From NCBI GenBank assembly GCA_034509755.1, contig CM067541.1, positions 17,348,001-17,412,000 of the forward strand: DNA of 64,000 bases, given 5' to 3'. The position numbers and the translations under genes are program-made. The DNA is from Anisodus tanguticus (taxonomy: Eukaryota > Streptophyta > Magnoliopsida > Solanales > Solanaceae). Shown here piece after piece: positions 44,463 to 56,612 of the stretch (position 1 is the first letter of the stretch; each line of letters opens with the position of its first letter). The notes under the pieces were generated by a model that did not search any database, was not told the origin of the DNA, and was given only the letters and a program-made list of their open reading frames with translations.

Positions 44463-46780
44463 GGAAACAAAATGCATGTTTTCTTCTCCTTGATGTGAAA
44501 CTACAGATTAGTGGTTCCTTTGAAATTTTGGCAATTCTATTTTGTTTAGAATGCAGAGGAACTATGTGAAATTTCTACCGATTTTCAGTTAAACCTTGTT
44601 TGCTATGTCGGAGATTTCTGGCTTGTTTATTTAATTTGGTTTCGTTTGCTCCGTCTCTCCCTCCCTCCCCCACTCTGCTATATGTGCCAATGTCAATGTC
44701 GGTTTGACATTGGCTTTTGAGACGGCTGCTCAGAACTGGTTCTGGGCATGCTGTGAACATGTCTTATCAGAAGGATTGAGGTGTAGTTTTAAGTAGTACT
44801 ATATACTTGGCTACTTATCTCTTTGATAGATAGAACTGGATATAGACCTAGTTTTCTCAGTCAACATATTTAGGGGATAAACTTTCTGGCTTGAAGATTT
44901 TAACTTGGAAACAATGTTTCCTGCTCTCTAAGCCAGCTTTCAATAATTCTTTATCCCTCTAAGCCAGCTTTCAAAAGTTGGTATCTTTATCAACATATTA
45001 TGGTCAGTTGTTGCCAATAAGTTCATCAAACTTGCAAAGTTTTGGGTCTGATTTTCTGATTGGTAGATTAACCAAGGCAGAACAATTGATTACTCTGTTT
45101 GATCTAGTAATGGTAATCTGTCTTGTCAATACTATCTTGGTTTATATTCTCTAATGCAATACCCTCTATAATTACTGCTGTTACAATTCTCTCGTAATTT
45201 TTGCGAAACCTATGCATTAAAATGCTACTTAGTTTAGTTCAAATCAACTGCAATGAGTTTCCAAATGCCTTTACGAAAATTATATGAAACAATCAGACAA
45301 TAGATTAGTCTCTCTACGCTAAGTTGAACTTCAACTTCTTAAAATGGGAAAGAGCTTCTTGCCACAAATATAGGTTATCAACAGTTTTGTATCCTCAATG
45401 ATTTAACTGTTTGATATACCTGGATGGCATCTAAGTAGGTGTTGAGATGAAATCATTGATCTCAAATCATCCAAAAAGACATGATTTGGAATCTCAAATT
45501 TTTTAAATGTAATAGTTGACCCATAAATTTATATTTTATAAAAATAGATTCATAAGTTGGTAGATATATTTACTAATCATTTATATCAAATATTAAAATA
45601 TCTACAAGTTGGTAATATATTTATAACAAATTTACTCTTACCAACCACGTGAGAATATTAAATTAAAGAGTAGTTACATTACAACTTCATATTCAATTTT
45701 CATTTTATTGAAATAAAGTTTGATCAATTGATGTTGTATTTTTTAGAAAGGTCTTCTAATAGCGTATTAATTTTGTTATGTAATATGATTTGCTAATTTG
45801 GTAAGATTGTACAAGAATTGAGAAAGTTTTGATGGTTTTCACAACTTGTGGGTTTTTTATGTCTATAAGAAAAAAATACAACTTAAGAAATCTAAATTGC
45901 ATGTACAAACAAAACTTCAAATTCAAATCATTATGATTTTATCTCATGATTTCAAATCATGTCCAAACAGCTCCTAATTTTTTTTTTTTCAATAGGAAGT
46001 AAACGTATAAAGCTCAAAAAATGATCACTTTCAAGACGATCTTCTCTCTTAGTTCCCTATTCTATTTCTGTTCTCTTTCGAAACATTTCCATCAAGAATT
46101 GGCTAATTAACTTGACTATTTACTTCTCCTAAAATTACATTGTACAGACTGAACGTCTCATTTATGTCCTAGCAGTCAGCAGAAGATTTTCTTTTTTTGA
46201 CGACTCCATCAAGATACCCTGTCATGGAGAGGAAAACCCAAACTTAAGGATGCAAGCTAATGTAAAATATGTAATTGGTGTAGGAAATGAATTTGATTCA
46301 AATGGATATTACACAAGAAATAATAAGTAATTCTAGTAAGTTTTACAGTTTCGAGCATAGCTTTTTTAGTATTCATTATGCAACCTACCACCACTTTTAG
46401 ATAAATAAATCGTCTGCTTGACTTGCAGACCCTTTAAACGGACAACAGTTGATAGATGGAGCCAAAGAAATTTAGGGGGAAAACAGTCGAGTGTCATTCG
46501 GATTCTTGTTTAGGCAGTTCATACCATCTATACATAGTGTTTTGATCTAAGATTTCAATTCTTTTGTGTTTCAGCATTAACATATTCTTCCATGGAGCTA
46601 AGGTCCCACCAGAATCATGTACACAAAAGAAAGTTGAGTCATAGAGGAAATGTGCTCATCTTCGACAAACCTCAAGGAGGACAAGTCAATAGCAGATGCA
46701 GATTTTGTTTAGTAGGCTCTCTTGCACCTTCAACCCCTAAAAGGTTGAATTCATGCAAAAAATCAGGATTAATACCACAA
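44463..46780. other. eS7 3' UTR and intergenic sequence
   Basis: The first 150-300 bp are presumably the eS7 3' UTR; no definite poly(A) signal was placed. A pyrimidine tract (CTCCGTCTCTCCCTCCCTCC) lies at 44650-44670. At 44930-44970 CTCTAAGCCAGCTTTCAA is directly duplicated. From about 45430 to 46000 an AT-rich stretch begins and ends with ATCATTGATCTCAAATCAT / GATTTCAAATCAT-type sequence, which may be a MITE remnant. No supported gene was found. Confidence 0.45.
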
Positions 46781-46809
46781 GGGGGGTTTGGGGGGCCGGG
46801 GGGAGGGGG
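46781..46809 (+). other. G-quadruplex motif
   Basis: Four guanine runs of 6, 6, 6 and 5 are separated by loops of 3, 2 and 1 bases, which satisfies the usual G4 pattern with wide margin. It lies 312 bp beyond the NPG1 stop, on the strand opposite to NPG1, in the spacer between the convergent genes. Confidence 0.9.
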
Positions 46810-47120
46810 TTATGGTTGTGTGAACACAGCTTTCACTAAGACAAGGATGTGCCAAAAATGAAACTGTTGGACCTTTGTTGATGCGCATGAATTAACGCAT
46901 TCCAATTGAGCAAATTGTTCTATTCCCTATGAAAGTGAACATGAAATTATATAGTACAATTAATTTCTATAATTCTTAAAACATTTAAGTAGAAAATATC
47001 CCCCCCAAAAAACCCTACCAAATATGTCATCTAAGGATAATTTTGGACATTGTGCCCAAAAAACCTGTATAAATAAAGAATAAACGAATAAGCATTTGAC
47101 TTGTAGGTGGTTGGAAAACT

Positions 47121-50100
47121 TCAAATGACGGAACTAAAGCTTTCAATGGGATCGGACTCTTCAAGCATGGAAGCTGCCTGGAAACAATCAGCAGCATCAG
47201 CTACCCGTCCATCGTCTCTATGAACCAATCCCAAGTGGTACCAAGCTACACGATTGGTAGGTTCGATCTTCAATGCATCCGAGAGTAATGCTCTTGCCAA
47301 TGACATCTTCGGGCCCATTTTACACATTAAAGCACCAAGCAAGATCTTACACTGCACATTATTAGGCTCTACTAATAGTGCATTAACATAAGCAGCCAAG
47401 GCTTTGTCATTTTCTCCCCGTCTTTCAAACATCATTCCTGAAACAGGTTGATAAAGAAAAATCAGTACTCTATTGCTCCAATAATTACATTATTACAATC
47501 TAAACCACCATAGCCACAATATAGACGAATTCCTTTGGTGAAATTGCCTTTATGTTCTAGTCAGCTCATTGCTGACAATGACGTCACACAACCACAAAAA
47601 TTGTCATCATTTTCTTAGAAATGAGAAACACAACTACGAGTAAACTAAAATAGATAAAAGTTAAAACCATAGACAATCTAGTGTTCAAAGTTTCTTCACC
47701 CTCCTTGTTTTAGCAACTTTAGTTCCAATGCATTCTACTTTTGCCACCTATTACACTATGATATGAGTTGAATGTTAAAGTCAAACAATTTTCAAGCAAT
47801 AAAGCCATCTTGTTACTCCGATATAGGCTGTATTCTTAGAGGAACAAGAAGGCTCCTGGGGGTTAAGTTTCTAGCACTGTTTCTATAACTTCACATCCGA
47901 AGGAAAATGCTATGAACTGAGAAGGGACGGAAAAGAAATAAAAGGATGAATGAAAGGATTATTTCTTTTTCTTTCTTTATCTTGGATGGAAATTGTCAAA
48001 GAAGACAGGCCTCTATTGTTGGATATTCATGAGAAAGTAAGAAAAATGGACTTGGCAGAAAGAAAAGACAAAGCAACTATAACAACTATGTCTAAATTCC
48101 AAAATAGTGGGTTCACTTAACTGAATCCTCAATATTCATCTCCTTCCAATACTATTAAAGGTTTGCTAACTAGAGATTCTCTGCATTTTTTTTATGGACA
48201 TATAAAATCTCCAAACAAACTAAAAGGGCTTCTAATAAATACCAAAGCTCGCTTAATCCCTAAAGCTCGGTAAAGCTCCTTTGTGCACTTCACCTTGCTT
48301 AATTGGTGCTTTAGTACATCGTCAAGGCTCTAACACATGCGCCTCTTCACCGATACATTTTTTCTGTCTTTAAGGGCGCAACAACATATGTATAGCTAAA
48401 TTGTAGGTTTTCCATTCTTTTGTCCAAATAATTATTGTTTGTGTTTATAGTTATTTTTTTCTTGCATTACATTTCTACTTTTAAATTTATTCTTCATTGG
48501 CGAGTTTCTTTGCTAGTCCACACTTTAATTACGCTTTGCGCTTAAACGCTCCAATAGACTTTGGCGCTTTTTTCTTTTTGCTTTTTCGTTTTTGACGACT
48601 TTGATAAATAACGGACCTAGTGTAAGTATACCACCACGACTAAACCGTAATCCTAACTAGTTGGTATCTACCTATATGAGTCTTTTGCTTCCCAAAAAAA
48701 AGTTGAAGAGCTAAATGTAAAAGTACCTATAATCTGCCCTGTGTTTCAAACTCTTCAGATTTTACATCTCTTTGGAACTCTTGTAATAAGATTTAAGTGT
48801 GCTCAAAACTAGTAATTCAGCATGTCCTCGGGTAACAGCTATAAAAACATTGATGGGACACAGATACTTAAGGAGGAGGAAGAAAAACATGCTCGAACTT
48901 CTCAAGGTAAAAAGTAGAGAAGCACCATGCACTATCTGAGCTCTCCTGCTATTACTACTCCTATAACTAAACTAAAATTATTTTAAAATTACATATAAAA
49001 TATCTACACTACTGTCCATGATTAGGTAAAGAATCTAATGTAATGTAGATCTCACAAGAAACATTGTCTTAAAAATACAAGGAAGTCTGAAGTTTCCAAT
49101 CCAACAGCCTATCTCACAGCCCCAGGTCATATGTAAGGTGAAAAGAAAGAAAAAGCTAAATTTCAATTCAATTGTATATGAGAAAATTTTAAGCAGATTT
49201 GCATGGATGATGTAATTTTCCAAGTCCTGTTTAGGTTACTCACAACCACTGTTTTCAGTCTTTAGTTGCACTCACCTTCTTTTACTTATACTCAATATGA
49301 TATCAAGTAAAGAAAACGAAGGAAGAAAGTCAATAACTTTTTTCAAAAAAAAAAAAAACACAGGTGGATAAGTCATTGTAAACTAAGTTGATAATCTTGC
49401 CTTCTGTATGCAAAGTGTCTGCTGAATACTCGATAAGATCTCTAGCTTTCTCCAAACATGTCTCTGCATCCTTGAAATGTGAAAGGGTAGAGTACAAGTT
49501 TGCCAGTCCATGCCAAACTTCATATTCATTTACCTTATCTTCCTCCACCTGTAATAGATAAGTACGAAAAGAAAATTAATTCAATGAAGTCAGAACCAGA
49601 AGCATAGTATAAATGGCCAGCATATTCTGTTGTTTCATGATTGAAGCTAAAATGTTTTCAGTGGTAAGGCACCAAAGTGAGTTTTCTACTGGAATATGTA
49701 TTCTTCTTTTCATTTGTAAGACCGTTAGAATAAATAGTAGAAAGGAAGATGCACGAGTTCAATCTCATTTTTTGATAACACAAGGAAATCATGATAGAGC
49801 TGAAATTAAGTGTACCAAAATACAGAATAGCATCTATAGAGGAAGGAATTGGGAAAAACGAGCCCATTCATTCTTTCATACATTTGTTCCGTTCACCTCT
49901 CCTTTTCCCCTTTCCACCACTAATGACAAAAAACCCCACCCAAACCAAACCAAACATGCATCTCAAGTAGACCCAAATACAACTACCCTTTCATTGCAGA
50001 TATGATCATCAAAGTCATAATTTACAAATGATTCAACCAATTTAATGGTAAATGGTAATACTCATCTATCTGTAGCATGTTAATCTGATAAGAGAGTGGA

Positions 50101-52843
50101 TTCTAGTGTGTAACGATGTTGGCTCGCAAAAATACAATTATAGTCTTTCCACCAAGAAAAGCTCAAGGATGTTCATGAGAAAATCATGCCATGGTGGAAA
50201 AGATGATATCGAACTTCAGAATCAGAATCTCATTGAGAAGTGATTACTTCTATCCCAGTTCTGAGTTCCAAATGCAGACTACTAGGGGCGTATGCTGGCA
50301 TAAGGGAGTGGGAAGTGAAAAGGAAAACCTGAGATACACATATATGTTTCCGCTAAAGTTACAATCTAACCTGAGGTGCATTTCTGAATGGTCCATAAGA
50401 TTTTCTTTGAGCTTGAACCAATGAAAGGAGACGACGATAAGGTTCAATGGCGTCGATGTACAGTGACTGGGATATTTTTAGCTTAGCTTTCATTCTTAGC
50501 AGAGGTCCTTGATCCCACTTTGCTGTCTCATCAAAAGCCGCATCAGTAATTACTTCAGCCTCTGAGTAGCGTTGTTGAGCAGAAAGAACTAAAGCAAGCA
50601 GTCTCCAACCTCTTAAAGTGGATCCTCCCGTTACATCGACATACTTTCTCGCATATTGCAAAGATGTATCCAGATTACGGTGCTGTGCATATTGAACACC
50701 CAACTCAAACATCAAATCTGAATTTTCATGCTCTAAAGCCATTGCAGCAGCTAAAGATTTTAAAGCCTCAGATTGAAGACGTGATCTCTCAAAGTCAGAG
50801 GTTTCAACTTTCGCCTGCTTCCCCAGACAAAGACCTAACATGCGGAGACCAACACCTTTCAAGTGTTCATTTGAACCACCCTGTGCGTTAGTTATTGCCG
50901 TCTGTGCATACTTCACTCCCTCAGCAGCAAGAAAGACATCCTCAGAGCAAATTTTAGCAGCCAACAACAACGAGAGAACGTCATCCGGCTCTTCATGCTT
51001 ATGCAGAGACTTACGCAGCAGACTTAAGGCAGTTTTGTTCTGTCCAGCAGCACTATAACAAAGTGCTAAAGATCGCCAACGGTCAATCCGGTTAAGTACC
51101 CCTGGCATTACTTCTTCAAGTTGCTTAGCTAAAACAGAGGTTTGGCTGCATACAGACAGAGCAAATGTAAGGTGCTCTAAAACGGAAGGGTCCCATTTGA
51201 TCTTTCCAAGGTAAACTTTTCTCATTAGAATCATTAACAGCAGTATTGCTTCTTCCAAATTGTTCCTAGGTACATAAGAACCGTCAATTTGCACAGCTAA
51301 GCTTGGTGGGCAAACCTCCACCCCACTATAAAGCAGAAACACAGCAAAAGCTTTTTGAATCCTGGCACAGCAATCATTATCAAGATTCCATTGGCTTAAG
51401 AGGGCACGGCGATACGCAGACATTGCTTCAGAATAGCAACCAGCTTGCTTCCATAGCTCTGGAAGGAGCTCAACAGCATGGCTCACAGTTTCTTGCAGCT
51501 TATTCTCCACCAGTACATCAGGTATCCCATTATCGAATATCTTCTCTACAGCATCCAGCACACTTAGACACTCACGAGCAGCCTCTACAAAATTCCAATC
51601 CAAAGAAACGTCTGTAAATGATCAAATCAAAGAAATAGCAATTTTTTATAAACTATTGAAAGTGCCTTGTACCAGTCAGTCTCCCAAGCTTTTGCAAGGA
51701 CTTCGCTTTCAAATATACGGCCTCAAGGATCAGGCCAGCAGCATGCTGTGAGATGCCTGGAACAGACTCAATGCTGCGAGTACGGTCCTTTTTAGAAGGT
51801 TGTTTCTCAGTTAAAGAAGGCTGCATCCTCTGTATGGCTGCTTGGAGATCAATACCATCAAACACCCTAAGAGCACCTTCCACATTTCCTCTTTGATATT
51901 CCAATCTTCCAAGAAGAGCTCGCGCTTCCTGTCATCAAAATTATAATCCATCAGCAAACACATGGTGGTGACAATTAAGAATGGAAGAGATAAAGGAAGC
52001 AGAAACAAACATTTTTATAAATTATTACAACTTAAAGTGCTTTCAGGAAAATAAGATGAAATACATTAATGTTGACTAGCATTCAAATTTTACATGCAAA
52101 TTGAACCTGAATCAAAAATATAAATACAATCTGACCAATACTAATCCTGTCAATACAAAAGAAGGTTTACTCCACTGAAGTCCTTGGTTTCTTTTTCTAG
52201 ACAAGAAACCAATACCTGTTTTGCTTATTCAATTGAAGTCTGCAAATCCTATAATGCAACGTAATTGAACATAGAATCTAAAGCATCACCAAATGACAAC
52301 AGATCAGAAAGCTCACAACTCGCAGAAACTTTTAGTAACACAATTATGCCTATAATTGATGGAAATCATACAACATATGAGAACAGAAAGGATCAGAGAC
52401 AGAAAGATTGGTATTTTCAAGAATCATCATTTAAAGTGATTGGCTCTCAAACTCATTATCAATGGATCCCTTCAAACATTTAAGCCACCACCAAAGAATT
52501 CCATGGGCGATCATGAATTTAATCAAAGAGAGCATTCTTTCCTAACCTTTAATGCTTTAGTTATCACTATGAGCTTGTAGAAGCTTTATGAACAAGCTAC
52601 AAGCTTTATAGTTGCATAACAAAATTCAATAGGAAGGCAAAGAAAGACATAAACTTTGCAACAACTCACCTCAAAATTGAGGGACAAACCTTCACGCAAT
52701 GCAGATTCAGCCTCTTGAATGTTTCCCTCATCAAGCTTTGCTTCAACAACATTTGTTTGCATGCAAATCCCATTTGCACAAACTTGCCTGACTGATGAAT
52801 CAACATCAGCCTGGCCTAATTCTGCTGATTCATTTCCAGACAT
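47121..52843 (-). CDS. NPG1: NPG1 (No Pollen Germination 1), TPR calmodulin-binding protein
   Basis: NPG1 is needed for pollen germination in Arabidopsis, binds calmodulin, and NPG proteins scaffold the plasma-membrane PI4K-alpha1 complex (established knowledge). Coding exons on the minus strand are 52843-52670, 51928-51673, 51584-50371, 49548-49401 and 47437-47121: 703 codons including the stop, 702 aa, close to the Arabidopsis length. Landmarks in order: VCANGICMQTNVVEAKLDEG; EARALLGRLEYQRGNVEGAL; LLPELWKQAGCYSEAMSAYR; RALLSQWNLDNDCCARIQKA; GVGLRMLGLCLGKQAKV; ETAKWDQGPLLRMKAKLKIS; EEDKVNEYEVWHGLANLYS; and the C-terminus AASMLEESDPIESFSSVI. TPR helices are spread across the protein. The ATG at 52843 (MSGNESAELG) aligns with the usual NPG1 start; a non-coding exon lies upstream. 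The last intron appears to use a GC donor (AG|GCAAGA). The gene looks intact. Confidence 0.95.
48225..48580. repeat. Possible MITE in the last NPG1 intron
   Basis: The ends carry inverted, imperfect AAAGCTCGCTTAA / TTTGCGCTTAAACGCT-type sequence rich in GCGCTT motifs, which recalls small GCGC-ended plant MITEs. No clean target duplication was seen. The host intron (47438-49400) is by far the longest of the gene. Confidence 0.3.
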
Positions 52844-52845
52844 CT

Positions 52846-53710
52846 CTGGCCCACTTTCTATACTCACTGCAATAAAACAAAAAAAGAAACATCATTAACC
52901 ATGAAATTGATCCCTTAGCTTCTATAACATCAAGAAAATGAACAGACCCTTTGCCCCTTTTCATTCTTGATGGTAATATGCCACAACAAACTCCAAATTA
53001 TCAACCCAATTGGTAAAAAGATTCATCTTTATTATAAAACATAAAATAAATTTTCGAATTCTGAGTCACAATTCTAAGGATTGATATAACCAAACATGTA
53101 AGGGGCATAACAATTGAATCTTGAAAAATCAAAGCAACTGAAAATTTCTGGCCCCACCTTCTATGCTCACTACAATTCAAAAAAAAAAAACATCATTAAC
53201 CATTAAATTTGATCCCTTAGCTTATGTAGCATCAAGAAAATGGACAGAGCCTTTGCCCCTTTTCGTTCTTGATGTTAATATGCATCACAAACTCCAAATT
53301 ATCAACCCAATTGGTGAAAAGATTCATCGTTGTTATAGAACACAAAATACACTAATGTTAAAATTTCCGTAATTTTGAAACACAATTCTAAAGATTACAA
53401 CAACACCCAGTGTAATCCCACAAGTGGTGTTTGATGAGGGTAGTATGTACACAGACCTTAACTCTACTTTTGCGGGTTAGAGCGGTTGTTTCCAATAGAC
53501 ACTCGATTAAAAAAAAATGTGCAGGATTGCATGAAAAATAAGACATCAAAATCTCAAGATACAAAACAAATGGCGCAACATATTAATACACACATAAACG
53601 TAATGATCTACACGATAGAAAAATATTACAACTAAGAAAAGGAGAAGATTGATAGAAACAAACTATGAGGGGCATAACAATTGAATCTTGAAAAATCAAA
53701 ACAACTGAAA
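52846..53710 (-). repeat. Tandem duplication in the NPG1 5' UTR intron
   Basis: About 300 bp starting in the first coding exon and its acceptor (52846-53147) is repeated immediately upstream (53148-53410, resuming 53650-53710). Shared blocks: CATCATTAACCAT, TTGATCCCTTAGCTT, CCTTTGCCCCTTTTC, CTCCAAATTATCAACCCAATTGG and GGGGCATAACAATTGAATCTTG. The upstream copy is interrupted by a SINE-like insertion. It keeps an acceptor-like site (ATTGTAG|TGAGCATAG). Confidence 0.88.
53400..53525 (+). mobile_element. SINE-like solanaceous repeat fragment
   Basis: CAGTGTAATCCCACAAGTGG, then GAGGGTAGTATGTACACAGACCTTA, GTTAGAGCGGTTGTTTCC and AATAGACACTCGATT end in an A-run (53510-53518). I recall this series as a very common SINE-type repeat in nightshade genomes (SolS-like); the exact family cannot be confirmed here. 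It sits in the upstream copy of the NPG1 intron duplication and not in the other copy. Confidence 0.6.
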
Positions 53711-53764
53711 TTTTTTAATAAGATGAAAGAATCAAGAATGAGAGAAAATGGGGGTGGCAATTAC

Positions 53765-53890
53765 CTCAAATGTTGTGGAAATTAGTGGCAAATGAATGGT
53801 GTTATTGGTTTATTGTTTAATTTCTTTGGATCAAGAAGGAAGAGGGAAAGAGAGAGACAAGGGGATGAGAAGAATGGTGACAGCGTTGTT
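53765..53890 (-). other. NPG1: NPG1 non-coding first exon
   Basis: On the minus strand the sequence CACAACATTTGAG|GTAATTGCC gives a good donor after a leader-like stretch. Splicing to the acceptor ATTGCAG|TGAGTATAG puts exon 2 at 52866, 23 nt before the ATG. The upstream boundary (transcription start) is a guess. Confidence 0.5.
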
Positions 53891-55240
53891 GAGGTTTGAC
53901 TAAATGACAGGGGAATATCCTAAGAAAAGAAAAAAAAAACAAAAGAAGACAGTACTCATGATCCAGGTTTTATATTGCTTCTTTAGGAAATTTTGGAGTT
54001 ACCGCCGTCGAGATTTTGAAACAACTTTTTACCTCTAATATTATGTACTAATCCTATATATTTTTCAAGAGTTAAACTATATCAATTTTAATTAATATTT
54101 TGTTTTTATTATATTAATATAAGAAGAATTGCGATTTATAATATTTTTCGTATAGTTTTTAAATATCTAAATTTTAATTTTAAAATATTAAATTAATATA
54201 ATTTAAATTAACTTTGAAATTTAATCATATTAACTTTTAAAAAGAAAAACATAATACGTATTTTGAAACGGAGGGAGTATCATTTCATAATAATTCATGC
54301 CAATTTCTATGTTTTTTTGTCCAGTCCTAGATATTCGTACTCGACTTTCATTAATTTGAATTAACGTCATATAAAGCTTATTAAATGAAAAAGTAGGGAA
54401 ATATACCACTTACAGAAACGGGTTGGTAAAAGTAAATAGCTTTCATCTAAATCATATATTTTGTCTTAAAATATAACTCAAATCCTGAATCGTCTCCTAA
54501 AGCATCATATCCAGGTATGTCAAATGGGTGGAACCGGCTGAATTTAGCGGGATCAAAATGAGCGAAAATTTGGGCAGGTCAAAATGAGGTGAATTAATAA
54601 ATAATGAGTTGCACAAAAGTTATTTGAGCTGAAACGAGTCAGGTTAAAAAGCGAGTCATTAACTCCAACTCACTCAATTCTTACTAAATTTTAATTTTTT
54701 TATTTGTTCTTTTATATTTTTTAAGTACCTAATAAAACTATTTTTCTTTGTTATGACTTATGACTATATATAACATGTCAAATAAAAATATTCTTTTAAA
54801 AAAACTTTGACAATTTTTTTCATTGGGCTGTATATCAACTCAAATTTAAATGAACTGAAATAAGTTGTATTAAAATGGGTTGAGTTATTGTCCCACAAAC
54901 TTGAACAAGTTGGTCATAATCATGTTTTAAAGGCTAGTTTTATCACCCTAATTCTACTAGTACTAGTATGATTTTTTCCGTAGTACGTAAAGCCTAAACA
55001 TCGGATTAAAGGAGAAGAAATCTTATGTTCTTATCGATTCCATCACAATAATCATGTCAAATTATTATATAAACAATTAATAAATTACGATAAAAATGAA
55101 AGTATATTTATGTCCCAGAGACAATCTGTATTAGGACAAATGTACTTTATACACATTCGTATTATTATTAATGGAGATTAATATTTTGGCATTTGCAATT
55201 ATTGAATTATTAATTGATTGTTTGTAATATTCTATAATAT
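53891..55240. other. Intergenic, probable decayed MITEs
   Basis: AT-rich. A stretch ending TATTTTGAAACGGAGGGAGTAT (about 54260-54285) resembles the end of a Stowaway-like MITE. At about 54510-54960 there is a possible degenerate hAT-like MITE: left end AGGTATGTCAAATGGGTGG, right end (reverse complement) AGGGTGATAAAAC, with repeated GGTCAAAATGAG-type motifs inside. Neither has a convincing target duplication. No gene was found. Confidence 0.35.
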
Positions 55241-55249
55241 GCATCCCTG

Positions 55250-56612
55250 GAGGTTACGCTGTTATTAATAGTGTGAGTTATTAATATTATAACGTAACTC
55301 TTAAAATATCCTCGACTAATGATCATCGAGAATGGGATATCGATGATATGTGGTAAGTCGACATGTGGTCTGCATCACATCCTTAGAGGATGTAGTATAT
55401 CTCACATGCTACGAGTAATGGCTACTCGTGATGGACACATGGATACTTTGAAAGTATTGGTATACCCTGCTGATATATTGTTTGTTATACTTGTCTAAAG
55501 TATAATCAGCGTGTGGGAGATAGAAGTCCTTAGACTTGAGGTCAATACGCGCCTTGTCTACAAAGTAATGTACTTTGATCCCGTCCTAAGCTCAAATGCC
55601 TTATAGGATGAGATATGGCTTGTATTGGGTACATTACGATGTGAATTAAAGGTGGTAGTTGAGCCAAGATTATGATTCATTCCTCGAATGTATATTCGAG
55701 AGAACACTAGGATTTTCAGTGATATTAGGTTGACTAAGTCGTTGGCCAACGCAATAGACGTATTTAGAATATGGTCTAGTTGTCAACTAATATAGATGAG
55801 ATACAATGATTAAGCCATTTGGATAGACACTTGACAAATCCTAAGCTTGATCGAGTGTGTCGTGAATGAAAGGATTTTATCTTACCACATAAAGGTTAAG
55901 TTTACTGGATTCACGTAAACGTACTTCACATATTGAGTTCGTCTTCCGGCACCGTCTAGGAGTTCCGCGTAGACCTTAGTTTGATTAATGTCGATATGAG
56001 AAGGCCTGTAGGGTCATACTATGTCGATTGTCCTTTCGATCTAAGGATGTATTGAGAGAGTAATTAAATGTTCGGTTTAGAATCGAGATATTTAAATAAA
56101 TAATGATTATTTTAATTAAGTCAAAATTGGATTTTGGATTTAATTAAGAATGCGCGGGAAAATAAATCGAGACAATGCAGGAGCACGTCGAGCGCCGCGG
56201 CGCCCATACCCTATGGCCGCGGCCCCTCTGCCTCGATTTTTGGGCCAGGCCCGGTTTGACCTTATTTTCACCTATAAATAGTGGCATTCTCTTCATTATT
56301 TAACACACTTAATTTTCAGATTATCATTCTAAGCCTTAGAGACTTAGAATTAAAATACTCTCTCAAACCTCTGTCGTATTTCCTAACTTTCCGAAAGAGA
56401 AATACATTGAAGCTTGGAGCTTGCAATCGGAAGGGCAACCTCGTGTCAACCTTATAGTAGATAAAGATTCCAGATACTATAGCCTGTAAGTATTATGCTT
56501 TATATTACAGGTTTGATTGTTATATAACCATACCAGAAAACTTGTTGGGGTAAGTAAGAAACAAATTTTTTTAACTTCTGTTGTGCGTTACTTATGTGTA
56601 TTGAACCCAACA
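55250..56612 (+). mobile_element. Putative LTR-like segment (solo LTR?)
   Basis: This non-coding stretch has a GC-rich palindrome (56192-56203), a TATA box CCTATAAATAG (56272-56280), a CT-rich leader-like part, and an end TTGAACCCAACA at 56612 that would suit an LTR terminus. The left edge is not determined and no target duplication was identified. It could be a solo LTR or a fragment of an unrecognised repeat. Confidence 0.4.

Noticed and set aside
46592..46861. 89-codon ORF with a Gly-rich end
   Set aside because: The glycine-rich part is only the translation of the G-quadruplex run; there is no recognised domain, no intron context and no conserved block.
49613..50005. 130-codon plus-strand ORF inside an NPG1 intron
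   Set aside because: It lies wholly in the intron between coding exons of NPG1 and has no recognisable motif.
54510..54960. Firm call of a fourth hAT-like element
   Set aside because: Its ends match at only about 8 of 13 positions and the flanking octamers do not agree, so it is kept only as a possibility.
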